A stretch of DNA of 64,000 bases from Heterodera schachtii (GCA_023374025.1 SIJG01000011.1:889343-953342), one strand, 5' to 3'; counted from the first letter of the stretch, positions 12,805-24,595 are shown. The notes: generated by a model not told the origin, from the letters alone. A program made the numbers and translations.

Positions 12805-13978
12805 TCAGAAAAGGCAATTATTGCCAACACACAAATCAAATTGGATATTGTTCAAATTGTTGTCCGAATTTCCATCTTTCTTCCGCTGAACTGCCGCCTT
12901 CTCCCAAATTGGGCATCGCTCCAACAGGCAATTGTAAACTGATTCTTTGCTCAATGTCAGCTTCTCATTAGTCCGTTCGTTCACCAATTCAAATGGCACA
13001 ATTGGCGTTGACACGCGGGAATGAAAGTGAACAGTGTAACTGACCGAAGCGGTGGCACGGAGAAATGTCTAAACAAATAGGAAATGCTAATCAAAGGCAA
13101 TCAATCGATCAGTCAGTCGGTCGTTTAATGAAAAAGTGATCACACACCTCCTTGAAATTGTTGACCCATTCGACACTTGGTGAATACGCTGAATCCGAGC
13201 AACGCAATCGCTTTGGTTGACCATCTTTGCTCGGTGTGTGCAGCCATTTGGACAAAACATGGCCAGCAGAATTGCACTCGGCCGGCCCATCATCAGCAAT
13301 TCCAGCGGGGCACAGACGAAATGAATCGATTGAAATCAATTGATCAAAATCGGTGAGAATTGTTGGCGATATGAGGCGCAGCAAATTGTCCAAATGATTG
13401 GCATTGAGAAAGTCCAACCGGCGAATGTTTGGCGCAAAAATGGGCCAAATTTTTCCCAATTGGGCTGTTCAGTTCCAATAAACAACAACGCCAAATTGGT
13501 GCCCTTTCTGTCCCAAATTTGCTGATTGGAACGGAGAAATTCGATGACAAAATGATCAATGTACCTGAAAGGGAATGTTTTTTACGAATGGGTAATAAAA
13601 AATGATTTGAAAACGAATGAAAAAATTACATAATTACAGACATCGGAAACGAATTTTGTTGGGCAGCTGATGGTCCGGCACCGGAAATTGCTCAGATTTG
13701 CCCTCGACAAAAAGTTTTGGCATTTCAATGTCATTGCTAATTGTAATTGCTCTCCAAAGCGTCAATTCCGTTTTGCCATCAAAATGCGTGTCCACCAAAC
13801 CATCAAAACGAGGCGAAATCAGTGCCATTTTGAGGCCGAGTTGAGCATGGTCAAAGAAGGGGAGAATGTCCATACAAACTCAGTGCAAATCCAACTGAAA
13901 TGCGTAAAAAGAACTTAGGTAATTAGAAAATTTTTAAATTCAAATTCCTTACATTTTCCTTAAACGACGGCGCTTCAT
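12805..13978 (-). pseudogene. F-box-like family protein, frame-disrupted
   Basis: Minus-strand member of the cyst-nematode F-box-like family. The first exon starts at 13,978 (MKRRRLRK); the F-box-like core follows (LPFFDHAQLGLKMALISPRF), then YIDHFVIEFLRSNQQIWDR, the WLHTP..DGQPKRLRC block, and a last exon containing VPFELVNERTNEKLTLSKES and ERCPIW. The frame breaks at least twice: near 13,877, before the core, and near 13,455 at a run of five A. Both are single-base events, so base-calling error is possible. F-box proteins normally connect targets to SCF ubiquitin ligases; whether this family does so is inference. It lies between the two copies of the membrane-protein gene. Confidence 0.65.
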
Positions 13979-14087
13979 TTTCCGGCAATTAACTGAGCAC
14001 ACTTACAATTAATGTTTAAACTGCATACATATGATTGTAAATAATGTTTTCCTCTGCCTTTTATATAATGGTTTATATTTTTTGCAA

Positions 14088-14215
14088 CCCTGCTGATCAG
14101 AATAAACAATCCAAAAAAGGCATTCACCAGTGTAAATTTTGAATTAGCGCGCAAAAAATTACGCTATTTGGCGTTATGAGCAATTTTGTCTAACACTGGG
14201 CTTGACCCATAGTGA
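14088..14215 (-). repeat. CAGTGTTAGAC inverted repeat, right copy
   Basis: Reverse complement of 1-110 with small differences, and mirror partner of the terminus near 8,851. It ends the 5.4-kb block bracketed by these sequences. Confidence 0.6.
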
Positions 14216-14575
14216 CTGCATAAAAGGACATGTTTTCTCACTAAATTTCTCATTCGCCTCTCACCAATTTTCCCAAAACTAAACAGCGTCAGTGCAAACT
14301 GCTAACGTGATTTTTCATTTCGTTTTCTGATCAGCGATCATAGCTTTTGAAATTGCGTCCCCCACCCCTTACAATGAAAAATGCTACGAGCAAAAATTGA
14401 CCACTAACAAAAAAGGCGCCGCAAAAAAGGGATGTAAAAGCAAAAAAAAAAAAGGTCTTCACCGGGTTAAAAATGATTGAACGCAAAAATTTTGATGCTG
14501 ACCCCCCCTAGGGGGGGGGGGGCCATCGCCGAACGCACGACCCTTTTCCTGACCTCCCCCCCCCCTTGCACACGT

Positions 14576-15975
14576 ATGGTCCGGCCGATACATAAACTCG
14601 GCGCCGAGAAACTGCTTTTTTTGTTAAATTGCCTTAAAATGTAAAAAAAAATAACTTTTATGTATTTGCGAATACAAATTGTTGTTTTCCTCCTCATTTT
14701 AGAGCCATGAAAATACTCATCAGAGGCGGACTTTTCTTCATTATGGTGCGCAATTTAAATTTTTCGCATTAACTCTAAAACGAATCGATGTCCAAATGTT
14801 TCATTTGGTCCATGGCTTTCCGAAAAACTATTTTTCTTTTTTTTCAAAGGCCTAAACAATTTCCTGTGTTGTTTTTTGTTATTTTAAAAACAAAACAATA
14901 TCTTTTTTTGCTTTGTTTATCCTTCACATCCCCCACAGATTGCTTTCACCGTCGCTTCGTTGCTGGTCATTGGCTTTTTGTTTTCCCTGTGGTTGGGCGG
15001 CTTCGCCATTCGTGTGGTTGCCGTTGTGATCGAAGATTCTGAGGAAGGGTACCACGGTGGGTGAACTCAACAATTGTTTAATAATTGCAAAATGAAATTG
15101 GACCATTTGTTCTGCGCCTGTTTTTACTTGTCCATGACTAAGTTTATCCACCCGATGCTTTTATGTGTTTTAATCACCCCGAAAAACCAAAGGGGGGGGG
15201 ATCCTTTAGTTTTTCCAAAATTTAAACCATAATCATTCAAAAAACTTGTTTACAGAGGTTTTTAAGGTCGTTGATTACGATTCTGACAACTGTTTCTATC
15301 AATTCGAATTCTTTTCCTAATTTGAAAAAAAAAAAAAATTTAAATTCGCTTTAAATTAGTGGCTAAACTTACGAATTGTTTTCCAAATGAAACTTAATTT
15401 TCTCTGTTATTCAGGAATAGAAACAGCTGAACATCGTGCTCCAATCAAGGCCAATTTCACCGTCGATGGGCTCAACACTGTTGTTCTTGCGCTGATCATT
15501 TTCTTTGCCATTCTTTTTGTCATTCAGGTGCCGTGCCGAAATTCAAATGCTATTCTCCCCACTTTTCAAATGCCACTTTTTAATTTCTTGCTCATTTTCA
15601 GTTGTGTTTGTTCGCCTGTTTGGCCCTTTTTCTGCCCTCAAAATCGGCCCCAATTTCCGATTCGGTCGACCCATGGACAGCGGCGCATGTGGCAACTGAT
15701 CGGGAGAAGATGACGACGACGACAATGTGCCAGAACAATGGCATCCAAACCCACATTTTGATTCCCATTGAAGATCAGAAATTCGTGTATTTTTAAGGCC
15801 ATTGAATTTGCAAAGGTTCTCCTCTCTCTTTTAACTCTTAACATTTGGCATCTAAAAATGGTGATATTACTAATAATTGTGTTTTTTATTTATTGTACTG
15901 CATATATACATACATGTATTACTGATGATAAACATGATACAATCTCTTCCCCTCATTTTTTTCAGTTTTTTGAAC
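14576..15975 (+). repeat. Segmental duplication, copy B
   Basis: Second copy of 10,931-12,330. Homology begins at GGTCCGGCCGATAC and continues through the gene and about 170 bases beyond its stop. The sequence just upstream (14,500-14,570) has poly-G and poly-C runs absent at copy A, marking the duplication boundary. Confidence 0.85.
14707..15796 (+). CDS. Small multi-pass membrane protein, copy B
   Basis: Exons 14707-14745, 14939-15056, 15415-15527 and 15602-15796 are the same lengths as those of copy A and give 154 residues. Exons 1-3 look identical to copy A by eye; the last exon has Asp to His in the TAAD motif and Ser to Gly in CQNNS. The membrane topology prediction is as for copy A. 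Function unknown. Intact reading frames and splice sites in both copies suggest a recent duplication with both copies potentially expressed. Confidence 0.7.
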
Positions 15976-16120
15976 ACCTAAATTTCGGTTGTTTTTAGTG
16001 GCTTTCATTTATTTAAAAACCGGAAATTTTAGCAAAATTGGGATTTGTATCCCTCCCGGCCCGAATGATTTCCATTCCTAATCTGCTGGGGATAAATCCG
16101 GGCTCTAATTCGAAACATAA
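15976..16120. other. Intergenic DNA
   Basis: I see no gene between the end of copy B and the SPRY-like remnant. Confidence 0.4.
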
Positions 16121-16129
16121 CGAAATGCC

Positions 16130-16285
16130 TCTGTTCATTTATTCAAGACACTTCCAATTGGTTCGCCTCGACGACTGAGCTTTACCCCAACGTGTCGTTG
16201 TCCAACCAAACGGTGGTCGTGGCCAATTTTGGCCCCAATTTGCCTACGAAATTTCGGCAGAATATGACAATTTTTAGGGAACAAA
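16130..16285 (+). pseudogene. SPRY (B30.2) C-terminal exon remnant
   Basis: An open stretch reads ELYPNVSLSN then VVVANFGPNLPTKF, matching the last strands of SPRY domains (LYP.V.L then ANFGP). No matching upstream SPRY exons are visible, so it is most likely an orphan exon from a SPRY/RanBPM-like gene, related to the intact SPRY gene at 49.8-52.1 kb. Confidence 0.45.
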
Positions 16286-16694
16286 AATCAAAGCCCCAAA
16301 AACAGACGACACACAGAATGATCAGCAGAGAGCAACAAAAAATTTTTTGTTTAATGTAATGTAATTAAATTGTTGAATATTTGTGCTGTTTTTAAATGAA
16401 TTTATTACTGCCTTTTCTAAATAAATAATTATTTATTTTAAATAAATCAATCAAAAATAATTTGTCAAAATTTGCTACAATTTTGGGTTAGGAATAATTC
16501 AGTGAGTTCAATCGGCATTGGCAACAGTTTTTGCAAAAGTGGCAACAATTTCCAACGGGAATTACGACAAATTTAAAAATGGTTTATAAAACTTAAATAA
16601 TGAAAGAAAATGGGGGAGGGAGGGAGGGCTTTTATAATCGTGAAAAATGTGGGAAAATGCAAAACCGTAAAATGAACCAATAAATTAGTATAAA
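16286..16694. other. Intergenic DNA
   Basis: AT-rich, with a GGGAGGG run at 16,615-16,630. No gene seen. Confidence 0.4.
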
Positions 16695-17850
16695 ATGGGT
16701 GTGCCGATGTTTGTCGGCTGTTGCACCATTCTTTGGCTTTATTGGGACCGCTTCAAAAAACCACCAAATCCACATCACAAAAAGAAAATGTAAAAATTAA
16801 ATAAATTTTTAAAAGAAATTTCATTTTCAATTCTAAATTTTGTTTTCCTTTTTCTTCAGCTTCATCTCTGCCGACTGCTGGCTCAAAGTGTTCGATTTGC
16901 TTCCACGCTCTCAACTTGGCTTCGGAATTGCATTGATCAGCTCCCGATTTGACTTCTACGTGGACGAACACTTCAAAACGCGAAAATGGACATTGGGACA
17001 AATTGTAATTCGACGCAAAATTGGAGAGAACGGCGCAATTAAAATGGAAATTGTCAATTCCGATGGGTTTCCAATCCTTCAAAATGCGTTGCCGAACAAA
17101 CTCATCGGATTCAGAAGCATTTTGATCACGTAAAAACTGAATTTATAAATGATTTGTGATCATCAAATATTCCGATTTTTTCAGCTACTTCGACCACAAT
17201 GTGCTCACTTTCCTTGGCCGTTTTCACAGTTTTTTCGCCACTTCTGCAACCCATTTGGCCTTCATGACTGAAAATGTTCGCATTTTGGAGTTCGTTGTGC
17301 TCAACATTTTGCCAATGCTCAAGGAAACCATTCGCGAGATGGATTTGGCCACCATCACTTTTCGTCAAATGCGCCAAATTGCGCCGTCAATGCTCAACGA
17401 TTGCCCAGCCCTTCGCGTTGTCAATTTCATTGATGGCATTTTGCCCGAATTTCCATCAGATGAGAGTGCCAATGCGTCGGTTGGCCAAGCAGTGGCCAAA
17501 TGGCTGTTCTCGCCTAGTCCTGACAATTTGCCGAAGGAGCTCAAAATCAGCATTGACAATTCATCGGTGGACCAATGGTCGACAACAGTGGAACAGATCA
17601 AAGCGGTGATTTTGTCCAGTCGACCGTTTTTCTATTTTTTTTTCTTATTTTTTAGGCATTTTCTAATGCTTCTTCTCCTGTTTCTTTCGTCATTCGTGTT
17701 TCCTTTCGGATTGACGTCGTGCCATTTAAACTGACCAACGAATTCACCGGGGAGCAATTGACGATGTCACAAGAATACTATACTTTTCTTCGCTTTATGC
17801 TCTTAAGCTTATCCGTCGACCAATTGCAAACGATGGGAGACATAAACTGA
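16695..17850 (+). CDS. F-box-like family protein
   Basis: Exons 16695-16789, 16860-17129, 17185-17605 and 17656-17850 give 326 residues with matching phases. The core is FISADCWLKVFDLLPRSQL then LISSRFDFYVDEHFKTRKW, an F-box-like helical motif followed by the family-specific module (YFDHNVLTFLGRF, LNDCPALRVV, AVAKWLFSPSPDNLPKELK). The first exon (MGVPMFVGCCTILWLYWDRF) is odd: hydrophobic and unlike the polar MSDSRKEAEEKMAKA start of the 45.8-kb paralogue, so the start is uncertain. In the last exon the family motif RCPI appears as RRPIAND in another frame, and the chosen frame stops early at 17,850. A one-base lesion near 17,790 that truncates the tail is therefore likely. Confidence 0.65.
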
Positions 17851-18356
17851 TTAACGGAGAGAATCAAATTGCCATTTTGATCGGAGACGACGAAGTCGAC
17901 AATGGGTGAACAAATTTAAAAAATTCAATTCTAATTTCCTTTTTTGAAGGCTTCTCGACGCTTCTTCTGCCGGGCCGAGTGGTGATCACTGATCAGAAAC
18001 AGCAAGGCAGAAATAAATTTGAATGATTGATGCGATTTGTGACATTATTATGTTGGACTGTTGCTATTTAATTGTTGTTGTATTTGATTGTTGCTCACAA
18101 ACAAATTCATAAAAATGTTAGACTCTACCAATATTTTGTATATTAAAAACGCATAGAAATTGAATGTGATAAAACCACAAAAATATATTTTTGGTGAATA
18201 GCAGGGGTTAGTTAGAGTCCGGCGTAGGTGCGCCGGGAAAATTTGTAATTTTTTATGAATTTTGTTTAAAAAAATTGTTAGATTAAAAAAAGCCGACCAT
18301 AAAATAATTGGTCAACTTTAATGCACCATAACTTTTTATAGAAGCATTCAAATTAA
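17851..18356. other. Intergenic DNA
   Basis: Holds the out-of-frame tail of the preceding gene up to about 17,910, then AT-rich DNA with no recognisable gene. Confidence 0.4.
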
Positions 18357-18560
18357 TCAAATCGATTTGACTATTTCGTTGACGAACATTTCAAAACGCG
18401 CAAATGGAAATTTGTACAAATTGTAATTCGACTCAAAATTGGAGAGAACGGCGCAATTGAAATGGAAATTGCCAATTATTCAAATGGAAATGAATTGCCA
18501 ATCCCGCAATCCGTTGCCGAACAAACTCATCGGATTCAGAAGCATTGATATCGAGTAAAA
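18357..18560 (+). pseudogene. F-box-like gene fragment (exon 2 only)
   Basis: Reads RFDYFVDEHFKTRKWKFVQI then KIGENGAIEMEIANY, closely matching exon 2 of the gene at 16.7 kb, but starts mid-exon and shifts frame before the NKLIGFRSI end. A partial tandem duplicate with no further exons. Confidence 0.7.
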
Positions 18561-18884
18561 AATTGAATTTTCGACCTGAACCTGGAACCATGGTTTGGAT
18601 AAAAAAAATTTCCTATAGATAAATATCATTCGCTTCCCCACATAAACAAATGCCGTTCTCATTTCCTTATGCGTTGTTTTAACGCGGTTGTAAGGAAAAA
18701 GTTATGGCCAAAGAAACTGAAGATTGGACGTCGCAAGTTCATTAGAGCCAATTTTCCAGTAACCAATTGAAAAACTAATTTTTCCATGCCAAATTTATCC
18801 CAAAATTTAATTAGTAGGGCATCGTTTACATATTTGGGTGTGTTTTTAAAATATTTTTGGATTTTTTTTTATATATTTATGTAT

Positions 18885-19255
18885 ACAAATTGGCACTTCT
18901 TTCGCCCCGTTTCAATACTTTGCATTTCGATGGCAAAAGCGAATTGACACTTTGGAGACCGACCGAAATTTGTCGCCAGAAAAGTGCCACAACAGCCGCA
19001 CCACAATTATTTAGCATTATCGACGAAGCCAATTCTGTGCCATTTCCGCTGCCCGACCGTCCGTTGCCCAACACAATTCGCTTTGATTGCATTCAGATTG
19101 AGTAATTATAATTCAGAACTATGGCAATAAGAGCATTCTTCACTTTTCAATTACACCGATCACTCCGTCATCGCTTTTCTTTGTTCCAATCAGCAAATTT
19201 TCGACAGAAGAGGCAGTACGAAACGAAAACGAAAAACTCGAAAATTTTTTGAACT
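18885..19255 (+). pseudogene. F-box-like gene fragment (second subtype)
   Basis: Reads LALLSPRFNTL joined directly to HFDGKSELTLW (three residues missing against the 46.7-kb gene), then DEANSVPFPLPDRPLPNTIR, then a second exon with TDHSVIAFLCSNQQIFDRRG that soon runs into a stop. It lacks the start and the C-terminal half and is therefore a decayed copy of the HAQLGLK-type F-box-like gene. Confidence 0.7.
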
Positions 19256-20072
19256 AATTTAATCCACAATTAAAAACAAAATTTTTATATTAGATTCTCA
19301 AACTAAGGGAATGAAGATCCTAGTAGGTGGAAAAGCTGATGTGGCTCTAGTAAGTTAATTTTTATATCTTAAAGTAAAAGAGTCGGGCGATTCCGATAGG
19401 CATCGGTGGTGAATTTTTTTTTGACATTTAAAAGAATTTCATGCGCCGATTATGCACCAGAAAATTATTATTATTTAAAAAAAAAGTTCTTAGAGGATTG
19501 GCGTCCGGCGCTGTGCCCATAGAGGAGGCCGGAAAAATTGAAATTAATTAAATTCAGGGCTCCCAAGTGAAAATTTTCAAAATGAGCAGAATTTGAAAAA
19601 AAAAAAACTTGGGAACTCTGTTTGAATTGTATATTTATGACATCAGAACCATCTACCTATTAAGATTTGCATCTTTCTGCGAGTAGAGAAACATTTGGGG
19701 GAATGAATTCACAACGAAATTGCATTAATGTAAAATAAAGTATAAACACCTATTGGGCAACAATAATAAAATGGCCTCAAACGGCTAAATGATGGCACTT
19801 ATTTTCTTTACGTGATACTTTTAACATGCATTTTCAGATGCCTATAAATATGTTTTGTAAATTAATGAAAATAAGTTTTAAGGGGTTTTTGGAGTCGCTG
19901 ATCAGTGATCACGAATCCGTGCTCAGGTCATCGCTACTGAGCTGTACAGGGACAAAGAATTGATAGGCTTCCTATAAATACCTAAATTATTACTATTCAG
20001 AAACATTAGGTTTATAAAATTAGAATTGTTCGTAGTTTTGTTTTAAAAAGCAAATAAAGGCTTGAAAAAATC

Positions 20073-20676
20073 GATGCTAGGTCGAACCGAAAATAATCTC
20101 ACAAATCAGTGTCAATAAAAATATATAAATTTAATTATTTTAAAGCATTTTTTTAAATTGAATATTAATAATAATATAAAAAATTTCAAATAACTAAAAG
20201 ACAACCAATTTCTATTCAACTTTTCTTGATTTTTGTTCTAAATAAATTTTAGTTTCCGTACCATTAATAAATACAGAATAATTTTTGAATTTTAACATTA
20301 GTGGAAAAAGAATAGGGATGAAGGAAAAAAATGCATGAAATTTATTGGGAGTCGAATGAAGAATTTAAATTTGCGAAAATATTGGTGAAATTTCAATAGA
20401 AAATTAGTAGCTTTGTTTTTTTATAAAAATGAAAAATCCTCTAGTAAGCTTACTTGCCAATCAATTTGATGGCTTCAAGATTTGAAATTAAAATTTTCGT
20501 TTCCATGTAATTTTTTGGTCGGAGAAGGAATGCTTTTATAGTATTATTTTTTAGTTTTTTTTAGATACTCGTCTAATTAAATTTATTATTTTTCGAGACT
20601 GAATTAATTGTATAATTAAATTTAAATATTTTTATTGACACTGGCATGAGATTATTTTTCGGTTCGTCTCAGCACG
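20073..20676. mobile_element. hAT-type MITE
   Basis: 604 bp. Inverted ends GATGCTAGGTCGAACCGAAA and its diverged mirror (TTTCGGTTCGTCTCAGCACG) are flanked by the 8-bp direct repeat AAAAAATC on both sides. There is no coding capacity. The ends relate to the GGTGCTAGGTCG family at 59.4 kb. Confidence 0.7.
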
Positions 20677-21039
20677 AAAAAATCAATTAATTGCTTAGAA
20701 ACATCTAAAATATCTAATATACAATAATAGCATGTCCATTTAATCAGTTTATGAAATTTAAAATAAATTTAACCGATCCAAAAAATGATCACTTCAGTAA
20801 CATAAAGCCTAATATTTGTAAAAGATTTCGACAAATTTTACAATGGTTTTTCAAATTTTTAACCGAAATAATATTTTTCATAAAATTTTTACAAAAAAAG
20901 TGAACTAAAGCCAAAATTTAACACTTACACGATTTTTTTTTTACCAACTTTGGGGTTGAAATACATGTGAGAATTTAAATTTTTTACCAATCCGGAAACC
21001 GGTTCTAGGTTTTTTCAACATTTGCGTAACGTTGATTAA

Positions 21040-21288
21040 TAGGGATGCAATTTTTAGGCTCTAAAAACTGCCAAAATAGGTGCCAAAAAGAGTTCCGAAT
21101 TTGGGCAAAACGATTTTTTTTCAAATTTTTTTTAGGCTTTTAGGCTCTAAAAATAAAAACCTAGAAAATAGGCACTAATAACTCGAAAAGTAGCTTAATA
21201 ACAGCCCAAAAAACATGTTTTTTCGTATGTTTTAGGCCACTGGGAGCTCAGGAAAAAAATAGGCTAAAACCTAAAAATTGAATCCCTA
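21040..21288. mobile_element. hAT-type MITE
   Basis: 249 bp with ends TAGGGATGCAATTTTTAGG and CCTAAAAATTGAATCCCTA, flanked by a perfect 8-bp target duplication TTGATTAA (21032-21039 and 21289-21296). Its A-rich interior repeats the word TAGGC. Non-coding. Confidence 0.85.
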
Positions 21289-21632
21289 TTGATTAACAAT
21301 AAAGGATTTGTTGGAAAAATGCTCAAATATGCACATAAAATATGCATGAAATGCCAAAATATGCACAACTATGCTTTCTAAAAGGCTGAATAGATTTAAT
21401 TGTAAGACTAATTAATAAACATAAAACAAATAAGACTGAATATTCCTTTATTAACAGACAACCAAATTTTGGAACAACCTAAATTCGCATATATTACTTC
21501 CTCTGTAACCATACAAAACTTTAAAAAAAACGTCTTAGAATGGGTTAAAGCCCCAAAAAGTTATACAAATTTCTATATGGCATGAGAAAATTTAAATTAA
21601 TTATTCTAAATATATCTCAATGTGATTATTAG

Positions 21633-22084
21633 TAGGGATGTAAAACCCTAAAATATGTACGAAAATAAACAGTTATTTTTTTGAAAAAATCTTGGTAAAG
21701 GGTTAAATAAGCACAAAATGCCATAAAAAAGACCTATAGGTTTAGAATCACATTTTAACATTTTAAAAATTATTTTTTGCTATTTTTAGTGTACATTTTC
21801 AAAAAAATTTTTTTTTAATTTTTTCACAAGAAATTTTTCTATAAATTGTCAAAAATTCTCAGTGTAGCTATGTAAAAAATGAAAAATTTGCAGAAATTTA
21901 AGGGGTTTTTTTGAAAATTTCCAAAATTTCCGTAAAAAATCCTCAAAATATGTAAAAAAAAAAAATTAAAATATGTAAGAAAAAAACGAAATATGTATAA
22001 AATCTCGAAATATGTAAAAATATGTAAATAAAAGTCCCGATTTTTATACGCAAACACAAAAAATAATTAAAATTGACATCCCTA
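21633..22084. mobile_element. hAT-type MITE
   Basis: 452 bp bounded by TAGGGATGTAAA and TTGACATCCCTA, with 8-bp duplications ATTATTAG at 21625-21632 and 22085-22092. The interior is A/T-rich with ATATGTA repeats. Non-coding. Confidence 0.85.
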
Positions 22085-22859
22085 ATTATTAGGGTTATAA
22101 CTTATAAACTGTATGCACTAAAAAACCCCTCAAATATCCCATAAAAACCCGAAAAATGCCCAAATATGCACTAAATATGCCTTAAAGAACTGCCAAAAAT
22201 GGTGCTTTTAACCCTCAAAAAAGTGCCAAAACTATCTAAATTTCAGCATTGACTTAAAAACATTAAAACAATGGGTAAGGAGCATTTTTTAGACATTTGC
22301 AAAAAATTTTGATTTTCTATTTATATTTGAATTTCAAATTTTATAATTCAAAATTGTATTTGCTTTATTCAAACAAATTTTTTTCAAAAATTTCTTACAA
22401 AAAGCTAAAAATTTTCGTTTTTAAGGATCTATTTTTTAAAAATAAATGCTATTTTTGAGCCCCTTTCTTCATAACATATGCGCAAAAAAAATATGCAAAA
22501 GCATATAATTTATAATCCTAGTGCTTATACTTGTTCAATTATGTTTTTGTTGTCGTCAACCTCTGACTTGATCTCGCTTCTTGACGTGATCTCTTGTGAT
22601 TTTCACATTATTTATTTGTCATTTAATTCGCACTGTTTGTGATTCACAGTGTAAGTGGTGGCTCGTGCCATTCTGTGAATACATATTTTTATTGACAATT
22701 AAATAAATAGAATGTCTTTATGCTACAAATTAACTATGGCAATACGTTTCTGTAACAAAAAAATATAGCCATATGATCATCCCGTTTTTGTATCTCACAA
22801 CAACATCCGAATTACTTTTGGTTATATACACCGTCACAACTGCTGAGTCGAATTTCCGT

Positions 22860-24595
22860 TCAACGTCGCCTCATGATCGCTGTGATCACTTTCATCTGTT
22901 CGAAAACGACAAACATTCCCGCTCTGATTTGTGATTGTAAAAATTTACACAATCTTTGTTCGGAATTCTCATTGCTTTCATTTTTCGCATAAAATTCCAG
23001 CGCAAAACCAAGTTCTTCTCGGTCCATTTTGCTGGGATCTTCGTTGATCTTCTGACACATATTCAAAAATTTTCCTTAAATTAAACTTTAAGCAGAGAGG
23101 TCAATTTGCATCTCTTACCATCAAATGCTTCTCCTCCGACAGATGGCGCGGAATATGAGCTCCCGTCCCACCCAATGTGTGCTTTATGTCTGAATTGGCC
23201 TCAATATTTATGTTAAACGCATTTTAAGTATTACATAAAATCTGTTTGGGTTCCAATGTCCTCTTTGGTAACCTTGCGCTTTTTGCCATCTCTGTCTTCT
23301 TTGGTCGTTTTATTTGTGGATAAATGATCGGACTAGGTTGTTTCGGCGCGGGTCGTTTCGGCGCGAACCCAAGTTTTTGGCTTATCTTTTTTTCTTCGCC
23401 GACAAAATCTAACAATCTAGGTATTATTCGGTAGCCCTAAGCGTTCTCTATTAGTCTGCAAAATTGCGAAAAAATTTGGTTAAGGTTCAAAAAAGTTATG
23501 ACCAAAAATATGTAGAAAACCAGTTTTTTGAAGTTTTCTGGCATAGCTTTTTTGAAACCTTAAATTTTGCATGCTAATAGAGGACATTTAGGGCTATCTA
23601 ATAATACTAAGAATGTTGAATTTAGTTGATAAAGAAAAAAGTTATAGCCAAATTGGGCTCGCGCCGGAACGATACAGACCCATAAATGATAGAGACCGAT
23701 GTGCGGCATGGTCGCCATGTTTGTGCTGCCACCGACTGGATGTTGTTGACGGTAATGACTGGACTGAATGCCACCTTGAAGGTATGAATTGCAGTTCATA
23801 CAATAGGCGTTTCGTACAATAGGCAGTTCGTGGAATAAAAATTTTTATAAAATAAAGCTAAGATTAAGCTTAGGCCTAAGCCCAAGCAAGTCTAAGCTTA
23901 TGGCTAAGCCTAGGCTCAAGCCTAAGTTTATTCTAAGCCTTTATAAAATCAATATGTGTAAATATTTGGAATTATTTCTTTCCGATCTAACCTTTTATGT
24001 GTTTAGATTTTTTAAACACCTTGAAAACAGCAAAACTCACTTTTTTGAATGGCTTTTCTCCTTTTTTCCATAGCAACTTTAAATTCTTCGGCCTCTTTAA
24101 AATCCGTGAAATTCAGAGCCTTCAAACAGGTGTCACACTCAAGCACGAGCAGACGAGGACAATTCGAGTAAGAATGCACAGTAAAATCATTGGAACTTAA
24201 AAAACGAACAGTAAAAAAACATTAAAAAAAACTAAATTCCGAAATTATTTCAAAAATTAACTCATAAGAATTGAAACTGACAGTATCTGACTCCACCGCA
24301 GTTCCTTCTCGAAAGTATCGTACATGCACAACTCATAATGCCTCTCGCGATAATCCTTCACCAGAAAAACTATCCCAACGTTAGTCCTTCGCCAAACATT
24401 CGGTCTCTCCGCAGGCGCGTCGAGTTCGAGCAGTTGGGCAATGCCCGCGACCAGAGAAATTCTGTCCCGGCCAAGCACTTCAAATAGCTGCGAATTTTCT
24501 TCTTCACTAAGCAGTGCCGAGCCCTTATGAGCCGGGCGACGATCCTTTTGCTCTTTACAGCAGCCGTTTGAAACTGAGGAGAATGACAATGACAT
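22860..24595 (-). CDS. Short WASP-like protein: WH1 and CRIB, no VCA
   Basis: Five exons on the minus strand (24595-24282, 24195-24041, 23295-23235, 23189-23119, 23074-22860) total 816 bases, 271 residues, every phase matching. WASP proteins link the Rho GTPase Cdc42 to Arp2/3 actin nucleation. Residues about 25-155 are a WH1/EVH1 domain (ALLSEEENSQLFEVLGRD, VGIVFLVKD, KALNFTDFKEAEEFK). A basic KKRKVTKEDIGT stretch and the CRIB core FIHKAHIGWD follow, then the GTPase-binding tail (FLNMCQKIN to CKFLQSQI). The frame stops after IMRRR. The proline-rich region and the WH2-central-acidic output module of WASP (about 500 residues in mammals) are absent, and nothing in the next 3.5 kb could supply them. 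The start follows a TTCTAAAATCAG acceptor by seven bases. It could be a regulator without output, or a truncated duplicate. Confidence 0.85.
23325..23690. repeat. Foldback element in WASP-like gene intron
   Basis: Two arms mirror each other around about 23,525: the left arm has TTTCGGCGCGAACCCAA and GGTAGCCCTAAGCG, the right arm AGGGCTATCTAATAATA and CTCGCGCCGGAACG. The element lies in the intron between exons 2 and 3, about 30 bases from the next acceptor. A similar AAAAGTTATGGCC-type foldback sits at 62.5-62.8 kb. Confidence 0.6.
23865..23940. repeat. Degenerate TTAGGC/GCCTAA interstitial tract
   Basis: A run of AAGCTTAGGCCTAAGC-like words. TTAGGC is the nematode telomere hexamer, but here it occurs in both orientations with irregular spacing, so it is a telomere-like or coincidental simple repeat. 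Shorter versions occur at 36,805-36,828 and 51,608-51,632. Confidence 0.4.

Larger units (their letters stand above)
19256..22859. other. AT-rich repeat-dense region without genes
   Basis: Apart from the three short inverted-repeat elements listed separately, I see no exon. In particular there is no WH2 or acidic segment on the minus strand that could complete the WASP-like gene ending at 22,860. Confidence 0.55.

Noticed and set aside
23560..23799. Extra exon of the WASP-like gene between exons 2 and 3
   Set aside because: Exons 2 and 3 join in phase without it, and the stretch lies in or beside a foldback element; no WASP similarity in any frame.
23865..23940. Interstitial telomere (TTAGGC)n
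   Set aside because: The hexamer occurs in both orientations with irregular spacing and no head-to-tail array, so chromosome-end origin is not supported.
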